A DNA stretch of 64,000 nucleotides from Gammaproteobacteria bacterium. Lineage in GTDB: Bacteria > Pseudomonadota > Gammaproteobacteria > Steroidobacterales > Rariloculaceae. Location of the stretch: assembly GCA_022819855.1 (NCBI GenBank), contig JAJEGN010000014.1:2501-66500 (forward strand). Direction: 5' to 3'. Made by a program: the position numbers and the translations under genes. The stretch's first letter is position 1; each line of letters starts with the position of its first letter. Shown here one piece after another: positions 35,647 to 42,896 of the stretch. The notes beneath the pieces were generated by a model, which was given only the letters and a program-made list of their open reading frames with translations, did no database searches and had not been told where the DNA came from.

Positions 35647-36893
35647 TTCGCGGGTTCGATCCTGAGCACCGCGCCGGCCTGCTCATCCGTGATCACATAG
35701 AGCAACCCGTCCGGGCCCTGCCTGACGTCGCGGATGCGTTGCTTCAGGTCCGCGAGCAGCACTTCGCGCCGCAGTTCTTCCATGTCCTGGTTGAACAGGA
35801 TGCGCTGCAGTTGGCCGGTGCCCGGAATCTCGCCATAGCGCAGGCCGCCGACGAACACATCCCCCTTCCACTGCGGCAGTGCGTCGCCGGTATAAAACGC
35901 CATGCCAGAAGCGGCGATCGCCGGCATCCAGTAGACGATCGGCGGCACGTAGCCCTCGTGGCCCGGACCCTTGCCGTCCTGCCAGGGGCCGGGATACGTC
36001 CGGCCGAGACTCACGATCGGCCAGCCGTAGTTGGCGCCCCGAGCGAGCACGTTGATCTCGTCGCCGCCGTTGGGGCCGTTCTCGTGCTGCCAGACGTCGC
36101 CCGTGGCCGGGTGCACGGCGAGTCCCAGCGAATTGCGGTGCCCGATGGTGTAGATCTCCGGCAAGGCACCCTCCTTGCCGATGAACGGGTTGTCTTCGGG
36201 GATGCTGCCGTCGTCGTTGATGCGCAGGACCTTGCCGCCGAGGTTGTCGAGCTCCTGTGCGGAGCCGCCGCTGGCGGTGAAATAGAGCGCGCCGTCGTGG
36301 CCGAACGCCATGCGCGAGGGGCCGGCACTGCCCTCGTGGCCGACGTAGATGTCCTCGAATCCGGCGAGCGCCTCGCCGTCCCAGCGGGCGCGGCCGAGGC
36401 CGAGCGCGGTGGCCTGATCGCCGACGGGCTTCGTGTAGGTGAGGTAGACGATGCCGTTGTCGGCGAACTGCGGATGCAGCACGATGTCCTGATAGCCGTG
36501 AACGGCGCCGGGCAGACCGGAAATCCCCGTCCAGAACGAGTCGGGACCGCCCGCGACGGGCTCGGGATCCAGCACGCCGTCACGCAGGACGCGAACCTCG
36601 CCCGCGCGCGTCGTGACGAGCATGTCGAGATTGGGCAGGATGGCCAGGCTCCACGGAAACTCGATCTCGTCGGTGACGACGACGACGCGGATATCCATGT
36701 CTTCGCCGGTCTTGAACGTGAACGGCCCCTCGGGCAGCGGCTGGTTCGCAAGCCCGAGCGGGGCGACGGGAATGTTGAAGGCATCGAACTCAACGTCCTG
36801 CTGGGCGATGGCGGCCGGGGCGATGAGGATCGCCGCGTGCAGAGCCAGGACTCCGAGCAGGGCGGTGCCCCGTGTAGCGCATCTGTCGTTCAT
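35643..36893 (-). CDS. PQQ-dependent sugar (aldose) dehydrogenase family protein
   Basis: Six-bladed propeller of the soluble glucose / aldose sugar dehydrogenase family, which oxidises sugars with PQQ in the periplasm. The 416-residue protein has a signal peptide, FPWSLAILPNLDMLVTTRAGEVRVL, GYQDIVLHPQFADNGIVYLTYT, YTIGHRNSLGLAVHP (with the catalytic His type), WQHENGPNGGDEINVL and IRDVRQGPDGLLYVITDE. The start ATG at 36893 is chosen for the signal peptide. No PQQ synthesis genes are present in the window. The physiological substrate is unknown; some family members do not use PQQ. Confidence 0.87.
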   Translation of the reverse strand: MNDRCATRGTALLGVLALHAAILIAPAAIAQQDVEFDAFNIPVAPLGLANQPLPEGPFTFKTGEDMDIRVVVVTDEIEFPWSLAILPNLDMLVTTRAGEVRVLRDGVLDPEPVAGGPDSFWTGISGLPGAVHGYQDIVLHPQFADNGIVYLTYTKPVGDQATALGLGRARWDGEALAGFEDIYVGHEGSAGPSRMAFGHDGALYFTASGGSAQELDNLGGKVLRINDDGSIPEDNPFIGKEGALPEIYTIGHRNSLGLAVHPATGDVWQHENGPNGGDEINVLARGANYGWPIVSLGRTYPGPWQDGKGPGHEGYVPPIVYWMPAIAASGMAFYTGDALPQWKGDVFVGGLRYGEIPGTGQLQRILFNQDMEELRREVLLADLKQRIRDVRQGPDGLLYVITDEQAGAVLRIEPAN

Positions 36894-36998
36894 GATTGGC
36901 TGACCTCCTGAAGGGAGACGGAGTATAAACGAGCGGAAAGTCGGCGACACCGCGCCGGTGCGCTGGTCTACGCCGGACGAAATAACCGGACGCGGGAT

Positions 36999-37634
36999 TT
37001 ACTGCCGGGAACACGAAGCCCGATAGAGTCGGGCGCCCTGCCGTTCGGCGCCGGTGGCTTCGAGCGTACCGAGGGCGAGCATCCGGTCGGCGAATTCCCG
37101 TTGGTCCGCAGGGACGCCAAGTATGGCTTCGTGTACGGCCACGAGTTCAGCCATCGTGAATTCGCAGGGCAGGAATCCCGGCGCCGTGGCGGGGTCGTCG
37201 AGCCTCGCGCAGAGACGCTCATGCGCCATCGCGAGGATCTCCCGGTGATCGAAGGCAAGTTCCGGCAGATCCCTGATCGGAAACCAGGCCGCATCGGCCG
37301 CATCCGTGGCCGCCCGGACCGAAATTTCGTCCGCCCGCAGGATCGCGATGTAGGCGACCGTGATCACCCGCTCCCGTGGATCGCGATCGGGCCGGCCGAA
37401 CGCGTGCAGTTGCTCGAGCTCACCGGCATCCACACCGGTCTCCTCGCGGAGCTCGCGCCGCGCCGTCGTCTCGAGATCCTCGTCAATGTCGATGAAGCCG
37501 CCAGGAATCGCCCAGCGGCCGCGCTCCGGTTCCTGGCCGCGCTCGATCAGCAGCACGGCAAGCTCGCCGTCGCGGATCGCGAAGACGACGACGTCCGTCG
37601 TCACGGCAGGGTGCGGGTATTCGTAGCAGTACAT
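36999..37634 (-). CDS. Nudix hydrolase with C-terminal winged helix (NrtR-like)
   Basis: The 211-residue protein joins an N-terminal Nudix domain (residues 10-140) to a C-terminal segment, FTMAELVAVHEAILGVPADQREFADRMLALGTLEATG, that fits the winged-helix domain of NrtR-type NAD regulators. The Nudix box at 46-68 is intact (G-x5-E-x7-REL-x-EE-x-G-V), whereas many NrtR repressors have lost it, so it may be an enzyme, a regulator or both. The start gives MYCYEYPHPAVTTDVVVFAI, typical of this group. No NAD-synthesis gene is adjacent. Confidence 0.85.
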   Translation of the reverse strand: MYCYEYPHPAVTTDVVVFAIRDGELAVLLIERGQEPERGRWAIPGGFIDIDEDLETTARRELREETGVDAGELEQLHAFGRPDRDPRERVITVAYIAILRADEISVRAATDAADAAWFPIRDLPELAFDHREILAMAHERLCARLDDPATAPGFLPCEFTMAELVAVHEAILGVPADQREFADRMLALGTLEATGAERQGARLYRASCSRQ

Positions 37635-37761
37635 TGGGTCGGTCGCTTCGTGGCTCCTGCGGGCGCGTCCACTTCGCGGCAAGCCTGTCCCGATGTCAAG
37701 GCCGGTCGCAGGCGGCATTTTTCGGCCACGGGGCGCTCCCGGCCTGATAAAATCGCCCGCC

Positions 37762-39156
37762 ATGCGCAAGTTCATTCTGATCGTCATCCCCGTCGTTCTC
37801 ATCGCCGCCGCCGCCGGTATTGGCGTGATCTGGGACCAGGCCGGCCGTGCCCCGGGTCCCGCCATCGAAGTCACGGAGCCCGGCACGGTCGGGCGGATCG
37901 GCGAACTCGTCCTCGTCGTGGAGACGCCGCGTGGCGCGCTCAACGCGCTCGAAGTCTCGATCGAGCAGAACGGCGCGAGCCTGCCCGTCTTCGATCTCGC
38001 CGACGGTGAGCCGGCGGCGTTGGAACGCGAGGGGGCGAATCGGCTCGTGCTCAGGCAAGCGCTCGGCCGGGATCGTTTCGAATCCCTGGTCCACGGCACG
38101 GCCACCATCGTCGCGACGGGCGTGCGACCGGTACTCTTCGGTTATCGCGAGACAGAGACGACGATCGAGCACGAGTTCGAGGTCAATCTCAGACCCCCGC
38201 TGCTCGGCGTGCAATCGCAGTTCCACTACATCAACCACGGCGGGTCGGAAGTCGTCGTCTACCGCGTCACGCCACCCGATGCGGTATCGGGCGTGCGCGT
38301 CGGCGAGCGTGAGTATCCGGGATTCCCCGCCGCGGGAGCCGGCATCGAAGGCGCCGATCCGTCGCTGCACGTCGCTTTCATTGCGCTGCTCTGGAACCAG
38401 TCACTCGAGACGCCCATTTCCGTTTTCGCGCGCGACGCGCTCGGCAACGAGGGCACGGCGACTTTCGCGTACCGGACCTTCGCGCAACAGTTCCGCGAGA
38501 GCCGGATCAATCTCAGCGATGGGTTCTTCAGACAAGTGGTGCCGGCGATCCTGCAGAATTCGCCCGATTTCCCTGTCGACGATCCGACCGATCTGCTGGC
38601 GTCGTATCTGAGCATCAACGGCGACATGCGCCGCGAGAACGACGCCTACATCGCTTCGCTGGCCGAGCAGACATCGCCCGAGATTCTCTGGCAGGGTCCG
38701 TTCAGGCAACTCATCAACACCGCCGTGCAGTCGGGATTCGCCGACCAGCGCGACTATTACTACGAGGGCGAGGTCGTCGATGAACAGACCCACCTCGGCT
38801 TCGACCTCGCATCGACAGCCGCCGCGCCCGTGCTTGCCGCGAACGGCGGCCGCGTCGTGCACGCCGGCTGGCTCGGGATCTACGGCAACTGCGTCATCGT
38901 CGATCACGGCATGGGCCTGCAGTCGCTCTACGCGCACCTGTCGTCGATCGACGTCATCGAGGGGGACCTCGTCGAACTCGACGCGCAGCTCGGCCGAAGC
39001 GGCGCGACGGGGCTCGCCGGCGGCGACCACCTGCATTTCACGATGCTGCTCAACGGCAACGCCGTCACGCCGATCGACTGGTGGAGCGCGCAATGGATCG
39101 AGGACCGCATCCTGCGCAAGTTCCGCGAGGCCGAACCGCTCGCGGCCGCACCGTAG
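37762..39156 (+). CDS. M23 family peptidase with large N-terminal region
   Basis: The 464-residue protein has an N-terminal signal anchor (MRKFILIVIPVVLIAAAAGIG), about 290 residues of beta-rich Ig-like sequence, and an M23/LytM domain at about 350-445. The zinc site is seen in THLGFDLAST and GGDHLHFTML; YAHLSS is also present. This long-N-terminus type is found in various Proteobacteria and is distinct from the MepM-like protein at 440. It probably trims peptidoglycan peptides. ATG 37762 lies just after a TAAAAT box. Confidence 0.87.
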   Translation: MRKFILIVIPVVLIAAAAGIGVIWDQAGRAPGPAIEVTEPGTVGRIGELVLVVETPRGALNALEVSIEQNGASLPVFDLADGEPAALEREGANRLVLRQALGRDRFESLVHGTATIVATGVRPVLFGYRETETTIEHEFEVNLRPPLLGVQSQFHYINHGGSEVVVYRVTPPDAVSGVRVGEREYPGFPAAGAGIEGADPSLHVAFIALLWNQSLETPISVFARDALGNEGTATFAYRTFAQQFRESRINLSDGFFRQVVPAILQNSPDFPVDDPTDLLASYLSINGDMRRENDAYIASLAEQTSPEILWQGPFRQLINTAVQSGFADQRDYYYEGEVVDEQTHLGFDLASTAAAPVLAANGGRVVHAGWLGIYGNCVIVDHGMGLQSLYAHLSSIDVIEGDLVELDAQLGRSGATGLAGGDHLHFTMLLNGNAVTPIDWWSAQWIEDRILRKFREAEPLAAAP

Positions 39157-39175
39157 CCGTAACATCCAGCGTCCC

Positions 39176-39201
39176 AAAAAGAAACGCCCCTTGCGGGGCG
39201 T
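39176..39201 (-). terminator. Rho-independent terminator pointing leftwards
   Basis: On the minus strand ACGCCCC, GCAA and GGGGCGT form a 7-bp stem (39201-39195 with 39190-39184) followed by TTTCTTTTT. No minus-strand protein gene lies to its right before 39345, so it must end another kind of transcript, most simply the RNA candidate beside it. It may also slow plus-strand transcription from the M23 gene. Confidence 0.8.
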
Positions 39202-39300
39202 CGGGCCAACGGTACTAGCGCTGGCGGGGCAAAAGGATCATCTCCTGCCAGTGGAACGGCGTCAAGCCTCGCATGACGCAGCGAGGTCCGTTCAGGCATA
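39176..39300 (-). ncRNA. Candidate pseudoknotted small RNA
   Basis: A compact fold lies between the M23 gene and a GyrI-like gene. In plus coordinates, GAACG (39254-39258) pairs with CGTTC (39289-39293). Inside it GCGTCA (39259-39264) pairs with TGACGC (39274-39279), and CCTCGC (39267-39272) pairs with GCGAGG (39281-39286), two interleaved 6-bp stems that form an H-type pseudoknot. Next to it CTGGC (39221-39225) pairs with GCCAG (39247-39251) around AGGA-TCATC-TCCT. The terminator T-run shows that the transcript is on the minus strand, although a plus-strand leader for the GyrI-like gene is possible. I do not recognise the family. Ends are approximate. Confidence 0.5.
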
Positions 39301-39334
39301 CTCCGGCGACAATTCCTGCGATGACCCATTCCAT
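39215..39334 (-). CDS. Possible 39-residue peptide
   Basis: An ATG-to-TAG frame on the minus strand within the RNA candidate would encode a 39-residue peptide starting MEWVIAGIVAGVCLNGPR. It ends 14 bp before the terminator stem. There is no clear ribosome binding site and I recognise no family. It overlaps the pseudoknot, so peptide and RNA are competing or combined explanations. Confidence 0.2.
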   Translation of the reverse strand: MEWVIAGIVAGVCLNGPRCVMRGLTPFHWQEMILLPRQR

Positions 39335-39345
39335 ACGAGGCGACC

Positions 39346-39828
39346 ATGCCTGCCACGACCGTCTCCGAACGCACGCTCGAAGCGCAACCGATCCTCTTCG
39401 TCCGCCGTGAACTCGCCCACCGGGATGAGATCGCAGCCGCGATCGGTGCGTCGCTCGGCGCCGTCTTTCAGCACTGCCAGGCCGCCGGACTCCAGTTCGC
39501 CGGTCCGCCGTTCGCCCGTTACGCGGCTTTCGGTCCGGAAGGAATTACCGTGGAATCCGGTATGCCGCTGACAGCGCCTGCTGACGGTGCCGGCGAAATC
39601 GAGGCCGGATTCCTGCAGGCGGGGCGCGCCGCGTTTTGCCTGCACGAGGGCGACTACGCGGAGCTCGAGCACAGCTACAAGGCCATCGAGCGGTGGGTCG
39701 AGGCGAACGGCGAGCAGTTCAGCGGACCATGCTGGGAGTCGTATCTGACCGACCCTGCGGAGCATGAGGACCCCGCCGACTGGCGTACGGAAATATACTG
39801 GCCGATCGCCGACCGCGATCAGGCGTAG
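39346..39828 (+). CDS. GyrI-like effector-binding domain protein
   Basis: A 160-residue stand-alone AraC effector-binding / GyrI-like (SOUL-type) domain. The pattern PPFARYAAFGPEGITVESGMPLTAP then GEIEAGFLQAGRAAFCLHEGDYAELEHSYKAIERWVEANG and SYLTDPAEHEDPADWRTEIYWPI is characteristic. Such proteins bind small hydrophobic ligands, and some inhibit gyrase or hydrolyse xenobiotics; no DNA-binding domain is present here. The ATG is preceded by GAGGCGACC. The structured region just upstream could be its leader. Confidence 0.8.
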   Translation: MPATTVSERTLEAQPILFVRRELAHRDEIAAAIGASLGAVFQHCQAAGLQFAGPPFARYAAFGPEGITVESGMPLTAPADGAGEIEAGFLQAGRAAFCLHEGDYAELEHSYKAIERWVEANGEQFSGPCWESYLTDPAEHEDPADWRTEIYWPIADRDQA

Positions 39829-39886
39829 CGCCCGCGGCACGAGTTGCCGCTGGAGCCGATAACAGGAACCCATGGGGGAAACGACG

Positions 39887-40558
39887 ATGCTGAAGCAAAT
39901 CCTCACCGCAATTGTCACGGGCGCGCTGCTCGCGGCGTCACCCGCGCTCTTCGCCCAGTCGCAAACCGACGAAGCCTTGCCGGCCGACATCCATCCCGTT
40001 TCATTGTCGCGCCTTCCCCCGATCAGCCGCGACGATCTGGACGAAGAGGGCAAGCGCGTCTACGACATGGTCGTCGGCGACGGCCCATCGCCGACCACAG
40101 GCCCGGTCAACTTCTCCCTTTACAGCCCAAGGCTTGCAGAGGGCTATCACATCATCAACTCCTACCTGCGCTACAACGGCGTATTGAGCCCGCGGCACAC
40201 CGAGGTCGCGATCCTCGTCGCGGCCTGGGAGATCGAGCAGCAATACGAGTATTCGGCGCATGAGCCTGCGGCGCTGCGCTACGGCGCGCCGCAGGCCGTG
40301 ATCGACACGATCAAGTACGACCGCGAAGCGGAGGGCCTGAGCCCCGAGGAAACGCTGATCATCAACTTCGGCCGGCAGCTCTTTCGCGAGCATCGGCTCG
40401 ACTCGGAACTCTATACCGAGGCCGTCGAGTATTTCGGGGAGCAGGGCGTCGTCGAGCTTGCGACGGTCATGGGCGACTACGTCATGGCCGGACTCGTGCT
40501 CACGGCCATCGATCAGCACCTGCCGCCGGACAGGCCTGCGCTGTTGCCGCCGCGCTGA
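39887..40558 (+). CDS. Exported carboxymuconolactone decarboxylase-family protein
   Basis: The 223-residue protein has a signal peptide (MLKQILTAIVTGALLAAS) and an AhpD/CMD-like helical domain. The core SPRHTEVAILVAAWEIEQQYEYSAHEPAALRYG keeps the family His/Glu pattern but has no CxxC pair, so it is not an AhpD-type peroxidase. A periplasmic role is inferred from the signal; the reaction is unknown. I prefer the ATG at 39887 with GGGGGA 7 bp upstream over ATG 39872. Confidence 0.8.
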   Translation: MLKQILTAIVTGALLAASPALFAQSQTDEALPADIHPVSLSRLPPISRDDLDEEGKRVYDMVVGDGPSPTTGPVNFSLYSPRLAEGYHIINSYLRYNGVLSPRHTEVAILVAAWEIEQQYEYSAHEPAALRYGAPQAVIDTIKYDREAEGLSPEETLIINFGRQLFREHRLDSELYTEAVEYFGEQGVVELATVMGDYVMAGLVLTAIDQHLPPDRPALLPPR

Positions 40559-40604
40559 CGGTTCGCCGCGCCGTCGGTATCGCGCCCTGCGCGGGCGCAG
40601 GATC

Positions 40605-41546
40605 TCAGCCGGCCAGGAACGGCAGCAGTTCCGCGAGCGTCTCTTCGGGATGCGTCTCGTGGAAGGAATGCCCGCCGGGCATTGCCTTGCCGGTCACGTT
40701 CGTCGCGCGCATGCGCCAGGTCGCGAGCACGTCGTACAGCCGGCCCATCGCGCCGCGCTCGGCCCACAGCGCCAGCACCGGACACCCGATCTTCAGGTGC
40801 ATGTCGGCCTCGTCGAACTCCAGATCGATCGACGCCGAGGCGCGGTAGTCCTCGCACATCGCGTGGATCGTCGCGGGGTTCGAGAACGTGCGGGCATATT
40901 CGGCAGCCACGACCGGGTGCGGGCCGCTGCGCTGCCGGTTCGCCATCTGTTCGGCGATGATGTTCTCGGGGAACGGCGCGGGACGGATATAGAGGAACCA
41001 GTGGAAGTAGGCGTTCACGAATTCCTTCGTGAGCCCCTCGTTATAGAGGTAATGCGCGGGCACTATATCGAGCACGGCGAGCTTCTCGACGCGCTCCGGG
41101 TGATCGAGCGCCATGCGCCGCATGACGCGCCCGCCCCGGTCGTGACCGACGGCGAGAAACCGCTCGAAGCCGAAGTGCTGCATGACTTCGACCTGATCGA
41201 GCGCCATCGCGCGCTTTGAATGGTTGTAATGGTTCTCGCCATCCTCGGGCTTGCTGCTGTCGCCGTAGCCGCGCAGGTCCGCGGCGACCACGGTGTAATG
41301 GCGCGCGAGTTCGGGCGCGCAGGCGAACCACGAGGCGTGCGATTGCGGCGCCCCGTGCAACAGCAACAGCGGCGGGCCCTCGCCGCCGATCACGCAATTG
41401 ATTTCCGCGCCGCTCGTCGCGACGCGTTCGGTGCGGAAACCCGGAAACAGGATTGCGTCGGCCTCGTTCGACTGGGCCGCCGCGGTCCTGAGCGCGGAGG
41501 CCGCGGTCAGCGCGGCGGCGCCCTTTAGCAGTTCGCGCCTGTCCAT
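40605..41546 (-). CDS. Tat-exported haloacetate dehalogenase-like hydrolase
   Basis: Alpha/beta hydrolase of the fluoroacetate/haloacetate dehalogenase group. All residues used by that group are visible: nucleophile D136 with R137 and R140 (GHDRGGRV), D160 in VLDIVP, the halide site H182-W183 (YFHWFLYIRPAPFPE) and Y234 (CEDYRAS), and H293 in GGHSFHETHP. The 313-residue protein begins with a twin-arginine-like signal (MDRRELLKGAAALTAA), unusual because known enzymes of this type are cytoplasmic. It is the last gene of an apparent operon after the DUF1592 and DUF1552 genes, 18 bp downstream. Other ester or epoxide substrates remain possible. Confidence 0.82.
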   Translation of the reverse strand: MDRRELLKGAAALTAASALRTAAAQSNEADAILFPGFRTERVATSGAEINCVIGGEGPPLLLLHGAPQSHASWFACAPELARHYTVVAADLRGYGDSSKPEDGENHYNHSKRAMALDQVEVMQHFGFERFLAVGHDRGGRVMRRMALDHPERVEKLAVLDIVPAHYLYNEGLTKEFVNAYFHWFLYIRPAPFPENIIAEQMANRQRSGPHPVVAAEYARTFSNPATIHAMCEDYRASASIDLEFDEADMHLKIGCPVLALWAERGAMGRLYDVLATWRMRATNVTGKAMPGGHSFHETHPEETLAELLPFLAG

Positions 41547-41564
41547 TGCGTACCTCCCGGTACT

Positions 41565-42896
41565 TCAGGCACCGAGATCGAGCGCGCCTGAGCTGTCGCC
41601 GAACTGCTCGATGTCGATATCCAGTTGCTGCAGCATCGTCACGAGCAGATTGCACATCGGCGTATCCATCTCATAAGCGAGATGCTGGCCGGTCGGGATG
41701 CGCCCGCCGAGCGAACCGAAGGTCAGGCAGGGGATGTCGGAGTGCCGGTGCAGGTTGCCGTTGCCCATGCCGCCGCCGTAAACGATCAGGCTCTGGTCGA
41801 GCAGCGAGCCGTCGCCGTCGGGCGTGGCCGCAAGCTTTTCGACGAACGGTGCGAAGACGCGCAGGTTGTGCGTGTCGATGCGCGACTTGAGCGCCATGAG
41901 CGCGGGGTCGTCGCGATGATGGGAGACGCCGTGATGGTTGCCGCCGACGCCGATCTGCGCATAGCTGCGGCCGCTCAGTTCGCGCGCGTAGATCATCGAG
42001 AAGACGCGCGTGGCGTCGGTCTGAAAGGCGAGGTGCTGCAGATCCAGCATGAGTCCCGTGTGCGCCTCGAAGGTCTCGGGGATCGAGGTCGGCCGATCCG
42101 GCAGCTCGAGCGACTGCTCGCCGCGCGCTTCGGCGTTCTGGATGCGGCGCTCGATCTCGCGGACGGTGTCGAGGTATTCGTTGATCTTGGACCGGTCGCC
42201 GCCGCCGAGCCTGCCTGCAAGCCGCCTCGCCTCGGCGTCGACGGAATCGAGCAGGCTGCCGGTGCGCCTGACGCGGGCGAGGCGCTCGGCGCTCGAGCCG
42301 CCGTCGCCAAAGAGCCGCTCGAAGACCACGCGCGGGTGGATCTCGGTCATGTTCGGCGTCGTCTCGTTGCGCCAAGAGACCGTGTTGACGTAGAAGCAAT
42401 CGCCCGAGTCGCAGGCGCCCTGCTGCGGCGTCTCGACCGTGAGTTCGAGCGACTGGATCGGCGAGTCGCTGCCGATCTGCCGCGCCGCGAGCTGATCGGC
42501 GCTGGTCGCGACCCTGACCTCGACGCCCGGACGCGTCCGGTCATAGACGTGTACGCCCGTGAGCCAGGCCGCGCAGGCGCGCGTATGGTCGCCTGAGCCG
42601 TCGCCCTTGGAGTCGGCCTCGAGGTGGGACAGTCCCGTCAGCACGTTCATCTGCTCACGGACGCCGGCCAGTGGCTGCAGATTCGGCGGGAGCGCGAATT
42701 CCCTGCCGGTCGTCGCCGGCTTCCAGTCGTCGTGGATGATGCCGTTGCCGACGTAGACGAAGCCGAGCCTCGGCGCCGGCGCCGGCGCCTGGCCGAACGC
42801 CGGCACCATCGCGTCTAGCATCGGCAGCGCGACGGCGGCGCCCGCGCCGCGCAGGAAGGTGCGTCGAGCGATGGACTTGCCTGTGATGTATCTCAT
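41565..42896 (-). CDS. DUF1552 protein, Tat-exported
   Basis: The 443-residue protein has a twin-arginine signal (RRTFLRGAGAAVALPML) and the DUF1552 fold: FVYVGNGIIHDDWKPA, VLTGLSHLEADSKGDGSGDHTRACAAWLTG, SIQSLELTVE-like and TRVFSMIYARELSGRSYAQIGV. The family resembles sulfatase/alkaline-phosphatase-type proteins (DUF1501 relatives) and is nearly always paired with DUF1592 proteins, as here with a 4-bp overlap. The function of the pair is unknown; it is common in Planctomycetes and some marine Gammaproteobacteria. Confidence 0.88.
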   Translation of the reverse strand: MRYITGKSIARRTFLRGAGAAVALPMLDAMVPAFGQAPAPAPRLGFVYVGNGIIHDDWKPATTGREFALPPNLQPLAGVREQMNVLTGLSHLEADSKGDGSGDHTRACAAWLTGVHVYDRTRPGVEVRVATSADQLAARQIGSDSPIQSLELTVETPQQGACDSGDCFYVNTVSWRNETTPNMTEIHPRVVFERLFGDGGSSAERLARVRRTGSLLDSVDAEARRLAGRLGGGDRSKINEYLDTVREIERRIQNAEARGEQSLELPDRPTSIPETFEAHTGLMLDLQHLAFQTDATRVFSMIYARELSGRSYAQIGVGGNHHGVSHHRDDPALMALKSRIDTHNLRVFAPFVEKLAATPDGDGSLLDQSLIVYGGGMGNGNLHRHSDIPCLTFGSLGGRIPTGQHLAYEMDTPMCNLLVTMLQQLDIDIEQFGDSSGALDLGA

